9,902 nucleotides of DNA. Origin: Bacillota bacterium (GTDB lineage Bacteria > Bacillota > Sulfobacillia > JAJZYS01 > JAJYTV01). A program made the position numbers and the translations under genes. The first letter of the stretch is position 1. Each line of letters begins with the position of its first letter. Positions 1 to 6,575 of the stretch are shown here, piece by piece. Location: positions 1-9,902 of the forward strand of contig JAKAPV010000095.1 in the NCBI GenBank assembly GCA_021806845.1. The letters run 5' to 3'. The notes beneath the pieces are model-generated. The model was not told the origin of the DNA. It made no database searches and saw only the letters and a program-made list of their open reading frames with translations.

Positions 1-745
1 TTCCGATCAGCACACGATCGCTACACTCGTCTGCGACCAGTTTTCGCAATTCGTTCGTTGCTTGGGTTTCTCCTCCTACCATCACCAACTTGTGGGGAAT
101 ATTCTCGTCGCGAACCAGTTGCAAGAAAGACTCCACAACTCGTCTCAGGTTCTTCCTTGGCTCGTGGGTTCCAACTGTCAAGATATAAGGGGTATTCTCG
201 ACGGACCCACGTTCAGTCTCTTGTCCTTCTAGGCCGGCAAGAAGGAAGGCGGTCCCCACCCCCAGTGGAGTAACGCGCACCTTTGATCGGTATGTCCCAT
301 AGTATTTACCTATATCGTATCTGACAGCTTCGGATGGCACTATGATTTGGGATGCTCGGGCCATCGCGATGGGCACCATTTTTGAAAGGTACCGTCGCAC
401 ATCTAATGCCTGAGTTTCCCTTGCATGCCGAAAGCCCAAGTCGTGAACTGTTACAACCTGTGGGCAGGGCGCCCAAAACGGCACACCATACGCAAGACCG
501 TGAAACAGGTCGACTTTTCTTTTCCATAGTCCCAGAGGAAGGGCAGTTTGCTGCCATAAGCGACAAGAAGACAGCACATTAAGTTTTGCCCCACGGAGAG
601 CCTCGGGCAGTAGCCAATCACGATCTGAAAATAGCTCTACATCCACTAACTTGGTCATTTCAGCCAGCAAATCTACCGCATAACGTCCAATTCCAGTAAC
701 TTGTCGTGAACTTGCAACAAAACGCACATCATATCCTATCCTCAC
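1..745 (-). CDS. GT4 family glycosyltransferase, 3' end cut by the window edge
   Basis: I translated this by hand from the reverse complement: an uninterrupted frame of 248 codons that runs off the left edge. It starts at a GTG (745-743) overlapping the previous gene's stop as GTGA. A strong Shine-Dalgarno (GGAGGAG, 8 nt upstream) supports that start. The N-terminus MRIGYDVRF followed by TGIGRY (residues 18-22 region) is the nucleotide-fold opening of GT-B retaining enzymes. TVHDLGF lies at about 99-105, VPSEA at 136-140, and YILTVGTHEPRKN at 187-199 begins the C-terminal donor-binding domain (Glyco_trans_1). The E-x7-E donor motif would lie in the missing roughly 120 residues. It probably adds a sugar to the lipid-linked glycan in the cytoplasm. 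Donor and linkage cannot be read. It resembles the enzyme at 1896-3017 along its length. ATA, TTA and AGA each occur three times and GC is near half, unlike the right-hand genes. Confidence 0.93.
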   Translation of the reverse strand, partial: MRIGYDVRFVASSRQVTGIGRYAVDLLAEMTKLVDVELFSDRDWLLPEALRGAKLNVLSSCRLWQQTALPLGLWKRKVDLFHGLAYGVPFWAPCPQVVTVHDLGFRHARETQALDVRRYLSKMVPIAMARASQIIVPSEAVRYDIGKYYGTYRSKVRVTPLGVGTAFLLAGLEGQETERGSVENTPYILTVGTHEPRKNLRRVVESFLQLVRDENIPHKLVMVGGETQATNELRKLVADECSDRVLIG

Positions 746-1899
746 GTTCTTATCTCCTCCGCCCTAGCAAGCACAGTTGACAGAGCGTCAGTCCAAAGTC
801 GCTGTGCGTTATACCGCTCGCTAACATGTTGCCATCCCGCTGCGCCGATGCGAGTCCACATCAGAGGTATATTCGATAGCCGGATTATTGCATCGGACCA
901 CGCTTGTGCGTCGTCCGCTATCAGGAGTTGTTCACCGTCATCGAACTCAAGGCCCTCAGCACCTGCGGAAGTGCTAATTACCGGAAGGCCAGCAGCCCAC
1001 GCCTCCAAGATCTTCGACCGCGTCCCCGTGCCATAGGAAACAGGGTTCACCAGGGCAAGCGCACGCTCGTACTCCGTCCGTAAATCGCGCACGTACCCAA
1101 GGCACGCGACACCCGGCGAACGAAGAGTCCGCAAGACGCTGCGTGGAGCCTCCCCGACGACGCGCAACTGAAGTCCTGTACGTTGAAACACACTGGGCCA
1201 ATCATGACGCACGAACTGTTCGATCCCCGACCGATTGGGTGGATAGTAGAGGTTCCCAACAAAGAGCAGGCTTGTCTTCGCTCCTGGACTCACCGGCTCG
1301 ACCCACGGTGTGGTCCCGTTTTCCACCACCAGCAGGTTGGCACTAGGCGTAAGTTTCTGTATGGCCGCCTTATCTCTCTCTGAGGAGACGAGGCTAAAGT
1401 CATAACGATTGACCCAGCGCGCTTCTTCAGTTTCTGCTCCGATCAGGGCCAGGCGACGTAGGTGCGCTGTGTTACGCGGCAGCAGGGAGCGGTAGAGACC
1501 GAGGGAGTCCGTCATCTCGAGGATTCTGATTCGTGCAGGAACCTGGGCCGCCAGCGGCGCCGTTTTCAACTGGAACGCGAGAACTACGTCGTAGCGGTTC
1601 TCCAATCTGCCTTCGAAAACTCCACGCAGGCGTCTCGAATAGAGCATGCCCCAGGGTCTCTTGGCAACTAGCCCGCGGAGGATTCCAAGGCCAGCTTGCG
1701 TCTTAGAAAAGGGAATCGCAAAGACTCGGGCGCCAAGCGTCTTGATCTGATTTGTTGTTTCAGCGTCGGGCAGTGGGCCGATCAAGACGAGGTCCAAATC
1801 GAAGCGGCGCGCAAGGGCCTCGAGTGCATGGCGTGCGCGAATGCGGTCACCCCGATCCGTTCGCGAGGGGTCTACCGCGCTCACCATGAGAGCCTTCAC
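742..1899 (-). CDS. GT4 family glycosyltransferase (resembles the PEP-CTERM/EpsH1-associated sugar transferase subgroup)
   Basis: A 385-residue GT-B fold enzyme, normal length for GT4. The N-terminal strand is KALMVSAVDP and DRIRA follows where an acceptor-side helix starts. RYDVVLAF is at 102-109 and VENGTTP at 192-198. FVGNLYYPPN at 213-222 opens the C-terminal domain, then TGTRSKILEAWAAGLPVIST at 291-310 and GAEGL at 313-317. The FVG-x-PN and RSKILEA-G-PV-T arrangement is like the TIGR03087 type glycosyltransferases; that assignment is from memory of the family. It probably extends the glycan in the cytoplasm. The start is not firm. GTG 1899 overlaps the previous stop as GTGA and keeps the full first beta strand but has no clear ribosome binding site. 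ATG 1887 has GAAGG 5 nt upstream and would give 381 residues. The gene ends in a GTGA overlap with the next one. Confidence 0.93.
   Translation of the reverse strand: MKALMVSAVDPSRTDRGDRIRARHALEALARRFDLDLVLIGPLPDAETTNQIKTLGARVFAIPFSKTQAGLGILRGLVAKRPWGMLYSRRLRGVFEGRLENRYDVVLAFQLKTAPLAAQVPARIRILEMTDSLGLYRSLLPRNTAHLRRLALIGAETEEARWVNRYDFSLVSSERDKAAIQKLTPSANLLVVENGTTPWVEPVSPGAKTSLLFVGNLYYPPNRSGIEQFVRHDWPSVFQRTGLQLRVVGEAPRSVLRTLRSPGVACLGYVRDLRTEYERALALVNPVSYGTGTRSKILEAWAAGLPVISTSAGAEGLEFDDGEQLLIADDAQAWSDAIIRLSNIPLMWTRIGAAGWQHVSERYNAQRLWTDALSTVLARAEEIRT
752..760 (-). promoter_or_regulatory. Ribosome binding site deciding the GTG start at 745
   Basis: The minus strand reads GGAGGAGAT here, 8 nt between GGAGGAG and the GTG at 745. 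It lies inside the end of the preceding gene. This is what makes the GTG, rather than a later ATG, the likely start of the partial glycosyltransferase. Confidence 0.75.
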
Positions 1900-3017
1900 G
1901 CCGGTGCGCCAACCCGGTGGTAGATCTCCACATGGTGCGCAGTTGCGTCATCCCAACGGAACTTGGCCGCCCGCGCCTGTCCCCGTCGCGACAGGTCGCC
2001 TTGAAGATCTCGATCTTGCAGAATGCGAAGCATCGCACTAGCAAGCGCATCGGAACTCTTTGCAGGGAATAAGAGACCAGCCTCCCCGACCACCTCCGGA
2101 ATGGAGGTACTGTCCGAGGCGACTACCGGCACTCCAAGCGACATGGCTTCTAGGGCGGGAAAGCCAAACCCCTCATACAGCGAAGGATAGACGAACGCTG
2201 TCGCTCCTTGAAGGAGGTCCATCGCGTCGTCTCGCGGCAGGTAGCTGAAGAGCCGCAGCCAAGTTGGAGGGTCTGACGGATAGGCCGAGGGGTCTTCAAT
2301 CCCAACGAGCCACAGTTCCGCTTCGGGGCGGTCTGTCACGACCTTTTCGAATGCCTCCACCGCGAGTCGCCAATTCTTGCGCGGGTCGAGCGCCGCAAAA
2401 CCGAGAATGTATTCTTCAGGAACGGGATATCCCCGATCGCGCAACCGGCACCTCGCATCCTCTGGGAGCGTGGGCTGAGTTCTCGGCGCCCCAAAGGGAA
2501 CCGTCCATACGCGGTCCTCGGGTACTCGGAGGATGTTGCATACGTCCCTCCTCGTCGCCTCCGAAGGAACGACGATGCCACGTGCACGGCGTGCCTGCCA
2601 AGGCAACGTGCGCATCCGCACAGCACGCCCGTAGCGGTGGCGCCAGTCGATCTGCCATGGGCCAATCTCTTCTCGCAGAAACTCGATGAGATCATGCACG
2701 GTGTAGAGAGTGGGACAGGGAGGAAAACTCGGGCCGTAGTTCGAGGTGAGATGTAAGAGGTCTAGGCGGTCGCGCCTGGCCGCCAGGGGCAGGGCGATCT
2801 CTTCGAACACCATAGGGTTACGGACCGCCAACCGGCGAAGCCGAAACCGGTTCTCCGGCAACGTGAGGGAGCCAATGTCAGCCTGCGCATCCACGTACAA
2901 GACGAAGGTGTCGTCGGTATCCAGACGTGCGAGGCCCGACAGGATCTCCGCGACGTACTGTCCGATCCCACGCCGCTGGCTGCGGAAGGCGTAGCGTGCG
3001 TCCATCCCAATACGCAT
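1896..3017 (-). CDS. GT4 family glycosyltransferase
   Basis: A 373-residue GT-B retaining glycosyltransferase. The N-terminus is MRIGMDARYA, with GIGQY at 17-21, the glycine-rich acceptor-side loop. TVHDL is at 106-110, VPSEA at 150-154, and DPRKNW at 211-216 in the C-terminal domain. The donor-binding signature YPSLYEGFGFPALEAM (277-292) carries the E-x7-E pair as Glu282 and Glu290, followed by SIPEVVGEAGLLF at 305-317. This form is common among mannosyl- and rhamnosyltransferases of polysaccharide loci, but the donor is not determinable. The chosen ATG (3017) has GGGAGG 7 nt upstream. A GTG immediately before it could also serve and would add one residue. It follows the ABC ATPase by about 13 nt. 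It shares the layout of the partial enzyme at 1-745, suggesting duplication and divergence. Confidence 0.95.
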   Translation of the reverse strand: MRIGMDARYAFRSQRRGIGQYVAEILSGLARLDTDDTFVLYVDAQADIGSLTLPENRFRLRRLAVRNPMVFEEIALPLAARRDRLDLLHLTSNYGPSFPPCPTLYTVHDLIEFLREEIGPWQIDWRHRYGRAVRMRTLPWQARRARGIVVPSEATRRDVCNILRVPEDRVWTVPFGAPRTQPTLPEDARCRLRDRGYPVPEEYILGFAALDPRKNWRLAVEAFEKVVTDRPEAELWLVGIEDPSAYPSDPPTWLRLFSYLPRDDAMDLLQGATAFVYPSLYEGFGFPALEAMSLGVPVVASDSTSIPEVVGEAGLLFPAKSSDALASAMLRILQDRDLQGDLSRRGQARAAKFRWDDATAHHVEIYHRVGAPA

Positions 3018-3024
3018 CACGTTG

Positions 3025-3033
3025 CCTCCCTCA
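3025..3033 (-). promoter_or_regulatory. Ribosome binding site overlapping the ABC ATPase stop codon
   Basis: The minus strand reads TGAGGGAGG: the TGA stop of the upstream gene merges into the Shine-Dalgarno GGGAGG, which sits 7 nt before ATG 3017. This arrangement favours re-initiation by the terminating ribosome. Confidence 0.7.
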
Positions 3034-4227
3034 GTTCCTTCGCCACTCGTGCGGAATCAGTATGACACCGGATGTACGCTCCTGGCTCTGCACCCGGAAG
3101 GTACCGGCGGACTGGGCGTTCGTAAGGCGTCGTCCCTGGTCGTCGAAGATCGTGACGTCGATCTCGTACTGCCCATTCGCCAAGTGGAATTCGCTCGCCC
3201 AAATCTCCACATCCATGCTGCCGGGTGTCAGCGTAATGATCTGCTGATCCCGCAGGCCCGAGATCTCCACAACCTCTAGACCGTCGGGCCTGCGGATCGA
3301 GACGGCCACGTAGCCATGTATCGCCTGCGTAGTAGCATTCTTGAGGCGCACACGGATGCAGGCAGGATCGCCTGGGGCAATGCTCTGCTCGTGGCGGTTC
3401 AGCCCCTGGACGGTCACTTCTTCCACCCGAAAGGAGGTCTGAGAGGTTTCCTTTACATCAGGTGCTGCACTGTCCCTCGCCGTCGTCTCCTCAAGGAAGC
3501 CCCTGTACGAGTGCACAACGTCTCGCGGAATGCCGCGTCCACGCACCACACCCCCGTGGATCCAGAGAGCATCGTCCATCAGGCGCTCGATAGAGCCGAG
3601 GTCGTGGGAGACGAGGATGATGCTCGCCCCGCTGCGCTTCATCGCAAAGATGCGATCCATGCACTTCTGCTGGAACGCCTCGTCCCCCACGGCAAGGACC
3701 TCGTCGACGATGAGGAGCTGCGGCTGGACGTGGACGGCCACCGAGAACCCGAGCCGCGCATGCATGCCGGAGGAGTAGTACTTCACCGGAACGTCGATGA
3801 ATGGCCGGATTTCCGCGAAGTCAATGATCTCGTCCATGCTCCGCTCGATCTCCCGACGGCGGATGCCAAGGATGGATGCGTTTAGCACGATGTTCTCGCG
3901 CCCGGTGAAGTCCGGGTGGAATCCCGCGCCGAGCTCGATCAGCGCGGACATGCGCCCGCTCATCTCGATATAGCCCTCGGTTGGCTGCATCGTTCGGGTG
4001 AGAAGCTTGAGCAGAGTGCTCTTGCCAGATCCGTTGTTGCCGACGATGCCAAGACTACGCCCCTGCTTGATCTCAAAGGAGACGTCCTTCACCGCCCAGA
4101 ACGACTCGGGCTTAGGCCGCGTGCGGCGAGGGATCATCTGAAGCAGCAGGTGCCCAACGCTATCAGCGCGGTCGCGCCGCAGCTTGAACTGCTTCGAGAC
4201 GTTCTCCGCTAGGGCGTGTGCTGCCAT
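3031..4227 (-). CDS. wzt: ABC transporter ATPase for polysaccharide export (Wzt type, with C-terminal carbohydrate-binding-like domain)
   Basis: A 398-residue ATPase that powers export of lipid-linked polysaccharide with the adjacent permease. Walker A GNNGSGKST is at 63-71 and the Q-loop region LIELGAGFHPDFTGREN at 96-112. The ABC signature region YYSSGM is at 150-155, Walker B LLIVDE at 171-176 and the H-loop SHD at 207-209. The ATPase is followed by a linker (about 245-264) and a beta-rich domain (about 265-398) ending in SGVILIPHEW, as in Wzt_C domains. In E. coli O8/O9a that domain recognises the finished, capped chain end; a similar role here is inference. This tail separates it from teichoic-acid TagH. 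The start is ATG 4227, in a TGATG junction with the permease, with GGAGGT 6 nt upstream. The frame stays open 173 codons further upstream inside the permease gene, but that stretch has no family resemblance. Confidence 0.96.
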   Translation of the reverse strand: MAAHALAENVSKQFKLRRDRADSVGHLLLQMIPRRTRPKPESFWAVKDVSFEIKQGRSLGIVGNNGSGKSTLLKLLTRTMQPTEGYIEMSGRMSALIELGAGFHPDFTGRENIVLNASILGIRRREIERSMDEIIDFAEIRPFIDVPVKYYSSGMHARLGFSVAVHVQPQLLIVDEVLAVGDEAFQQKCMDRIFAMKRSGASIILVSHDLGSIERLMDDALWIHGGVVRGRGIPRDVVHSYRGFLEETTARDSAAPDVKETSQTSFRVEEVTVQGLNRHEQSIAPGDPACIRVRLKNATTQAIHGYVAVSIRRPDGLEVVEISGLRDQQIITLTPGSMDVEIWASEFHLANGQYEIDVTIFDDQGRRLTNAQSAGTFRVQSQERTSGVILIPHEWRRN

Positions 4228-5069
4228 CACATGACCTCCGCAAAGAGTGGTTCGAGGCGTTTGAAGACCGCGAGGCCGCCAACGAAGGCAAGCGCTGCCC
4301 AAGCGGCGGCAGACCAGAGGAACGGCGCTTGCGTCACATGGCCAACGAAGATAAGGTCTCGTTCCGCCTGGAGGATGCCCCCCATGGGGTTCATAAGTAG
4401 CGCCCCCTGAAGGGTGCTGTTCCGGTTCGTAGCGGCGTACATGACGGGGGAGACATACATCCACACCATGAGCACGAGTCCAACGAGTTGCGTCATGTCC
4501 CGGTAGAGCACATTCAGCGAAGCAAAGAGGTAGGCCATACCTAAGGTGAAGGCCACCTGGAGTCCGAGGAGCGGTACGATCCATAGCGCCGTCCAATATA
4601 CCGGGACGTGATAGAGCAGGATGAAGACGATCAGTACGAGGGCCGAGAAGAGGAAGTCGATAAACCGTGCGAAGACTGATGCGGTCGGCAAGACGACGCG
4701 TGGGAAGTAGATCTTCGCGAGCATACTCGCGTTGCCGGTGATGCATCCAGTGGCCGAAATGATGGCATTCGCGAAGAGGTTCCAGAACGTGAGACCAGTT
4801 AGGAGGAAGACGACGTACGGGATGCTTCCGCTGGAAGCGTGGAATATGACGCCGAAGACAAAGCTGAAGATACCTGCAGTAATTAATGGATTCATTATTG
4901 CCCAGTAGAGACCGAGCAAGGAGTGCTTATAACGTACCTCGATGTCGCGTACGGCGAGGTTGCGAATGAGCTCAAGCCAGAGTGCAAGACTCTTGGCTCG
5001 TCTCACGATACGGCTAGCTGTCGTCTCGGGAGTGGTCTCGAGAGCTACGGCGTCTTGCGATGAAGCCAT
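4227..5069 (-). CDS. wzm: ABC-2 type polysaccharide export permease (Wzm type)
   Basis: A 280-residue integral membrane protein, the usual size for Wzm/TagG permeases (ABC2_membrane). A cytoplasmic N-terminal segment is followed by the conserved stretch RDIEVRYKHSLLGLYW (41-56), the gate-helix region preceding TM1. About six hydrophobic segments follow: about 59-77, 84-108, 133-153, 161-185, 194-211 and 250-268. KIYFPR (119-124), NVLYRD (186-191), SPVMY (207-211) and the NP pair (227-228) sit where Wzm relatives have them. It forms the membrane channel through which the lipid-linked glycan is moved, as a dimer with two Wzt subunits. The ATG has GGGGGAG 10 nt upstream and follows the DUF2079 stop by 6 nt. 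It is directly joined to the ATPase gene by TGATG. The local base content is lower than on the right (25 of 60 G+C in 4861-4920). Confidence 0.96.
   Translation of the reverse strand: MASSQDAVALETTPETTASRIVRRAKSLALWLELIRNLAVRDIEVRYKHSLLGLYWAIMNPLITAGIFSFVFGVIFHASSGSIPYVVFLLTGLTFWNLFANAIISATGCITGNASMLAKIYFPRVVLPTASVFARFIDFLFSALVLIVFILLYHVPVYWTALWIVPLLGLQVAFTLGMAYLFASLNVLYRDMTQLVGLVLMVWMYVSPVMYAATNRNSTLQGALLMNPMGGILQAERDLIFVGHVTQAPFLWSAAAWAALAFVGGLAVFKRLEPLFAEVM
4234..4239 (-). promoter_or_regulatory. Ribosome binding site fixing the ABC ATPase start
   Basis: The minus strand reads GGAGGT, 6 nt before ATG 4227, inside the last codons of the permease. It shows that the ATPase starts here and not at the upstream open-frame starts reaching 4746. 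Confidence 0.8.
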
Positions 5070-5075
5070 CTTTTA

Positions 5076-6575
5076 CTAACTCCCCCGTGTCGTGACCCTA
5101 ACCGGGCGAACAATCTCATACACCGACACTTGATCCTGGTTGAAGACGACCTTCGCAGCACCTGAAACGTTGACGGCCTTGAGAACCGCCGCATCCGTCC
5201 CAGCGGGGTCCGGGTCTACCAGCGCCAAGGGGTCCGACGCGTCGAAGATAACATAGGTCCCCTTGTGCAAGATTGTACCGACGACGGCGGAAGGCATATA
5301 GATCTGCGGGCGATCCGCAAAATAGGCGGCTAGCACGTTCGGCGCCACGACCGGCGCTTCCTGCGGGATGAGGGAGGCTGCAGCAGTCAACGCCTGGGAG
5401 TTGGTTGGCCGGTCGCTCCAGTCGGGACCGTGGACATGCCATACGAAAGCGGTCAACAGCACCAACGGCAATAGCAAGGCCCCTCGCTGCATACGTAGGC
5501 TTGCACCATCAACCCCTTTCAACGCCTCGAGCACCACGACAAAGAGGAACGGGATTACCAGAAGGCTAAACTCGTTGAACGGATCGGTTGTAACGGGAGA
5601 GTTCGCCAACAGGTTGGCTTCAAGCATAAGAAGGGCCGGAATCCAGAAGTAACTGATGGCCCGCCGCCACCCGAGGGCTAGCAGAACGGCCACCGGTCCA
5701 AAAATCCAGATGAGATACTCCCAGTTGCGTAGCCCCTTCACCCAACTCAATAAGAGCGTTGGATCCCGCAGCACGTGATCAAGAAATGCGCTAGGCGTGG
5801 CACCGAGCGAACCATAATAGGAAAGCCACTGTGTCATTGTGCCGTGCAAGAGGTGCGGGATCACGACGAGCACGTCCAACAGCAGGACAGCTGCGCCTAC
5901 CGCGCCGGTCAGGGCTCCCGCCAACCACTCGCGCCGTAAGAGCAGCGTGATGCCGAGCCCTATGACCACGATAGGCACGGTATCCTTCACAGAGAGGGCC
6001 AAGATCAGCAGGATCACGTACCAGACCCACTTCTTTTCGAACGCCGCCCAAATGAGTGCGAAGAGCAGCGGAACTGCTAAGACGTCCGCATGAAAGTCGA
6101 AGAGATTCGCTCCGAGCACCGTCGGATATATGAGGTAGACTACACCGGCGATATGGGCCCATCCCGCCCTCACACCGAGGTGCTCCGCGATCCTGCGGAT
6201 GAAGAGGTAGCCGAGACCTAAGGAAAATGCCTGCAGCAGGAGAAGCAGTCCCACGCCACCGACCTGGTAGAACGGAGCAAGCAATATGAGCACGTAGGAT
6301 GCTGCATCTGCGAGAACCGGATGCCCCGTGTAGGTGGAAACCGCCATAACACCCCGATGGCTCAGCAGCCAGAGTGCCTGCAGGTTGAAGCCCATGTCCC
6401 CGTCCGTAGCAAGCCACACATGGTAGCGCAAGACGGTGAGCGTAGAAAGGATGGCTGTATAGCCTAGCGCCCAAGCCATCTCTGAGAGGCGGTTTGGCTT
6501 CAGCAGAGATCCCAGGGAAGCCGCTTCCGGCACCTGGTTCGGACCCACCAAATCTAGCGTGCGCTGTGGCTCCAA
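5076..6575 (-). CDS. DUF2079 family polytopic membrane protein (GT-C-like)
   Basis: A 499-residue membrane protein with roughly ten or more hydrophobic segments (from about 34-51 to about 365-380) and a soluble C-terminal part (about 390-499) predicted outside or at the membrane face. The family call rests on DGDMGFNLQALW (58-69) right after TM1, FDFHAD (159-164) and VKDT (196-199), which match the D-x-G-x-FxQ-x-xW, FDFHP and KED patterns of DUF2079 proteins. An acidic motif in the first loop is also the layout of GT-C glycosyltransferases that use polyprenyl-phosphate sugars, so a sugar-transfer role outside the membrane is possible but unproven. The TTG start (6575) overlaps the preceding gene by 22 nt and has AGAGAGGAG 11 nt upstream. 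TTG 6551 or GTG 6548 would avoid the overlap but lack such a site. It is unusual to find it between the initiating transferase and the exporter. Confidence 0.85.
   Translation of the reverse strand: MEPQRTLDLVGPNQVPEAASLGSLLKPNRLSEMAWALGYTAILSTLTVLRYHVWLATDGDMGFNLQALWLLSHRGVMAVSTYTGHPVLADAASYVLILLAPFYQVGGVGLLLLLQAFSLGLGYLFIRRIAEHLGVRAGWAHIAGVVYLIYPTVLGANLFDFHADVLAVPLLFALIWAAFEKKWVWYVILLILALSVKDTVPIVVIGLGITLLLRREWLAGALTGAVGAAVLLLDVLVVIPHLLHGTMTQWLSYYGSLGATPSAFLDHVLRDPTLLLSWVKGLRNWEYLIWIFGPVAVLLALGWRRAISYFWIPALLMLEANLLANSPVTTDPFNEFSLLVIPFLFVVVLEALKGVDGASLRMQRGALLLPLVLLTAFVWHVHGPDWSDRPTNSQALTAAASLIPQEAPVVAPNVLAAYFADRPQIYMPSAVVGTILHKGTYVIFDASDPLALVDPDPAGTDAAVLKAVNVSGAAKVVFNQDQVSVYEIVRPVRVTTRGS
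5080..5086 (-). promoter_or_regulatory. Ribosome binding site of the ABC permease
   Basis: The minus strand reads GGGGGAG, 10 nt before ATG 5069, lying in the last codons of the DUF2079 gene. It supports that ATG as the permease start. Confidence 0.6.

Noticed and set aside
58..582. Short open frames on both strands in the left end
   Set aside because: They are shadows of the partial GT4 gene, whose own frame (minus strand, open across the edge) carries clear motifs.
2264..2689. 141-residue plus-strand open frame
   Set aside because: It is antisense to the GT4 gene at 1896-3017 and has no plausible protein features.
4228..4746. 173-codon in-frame extension upstream of the ABC ATPase (571-residue reading)
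   Set aside because: It lies wholly inside the permease gene in another frame, shows no family resemblance (many Arg, Pro and His), and the real ATG 4227 has GGAGGT 6 nt upstream and starts at the normal place for the family.
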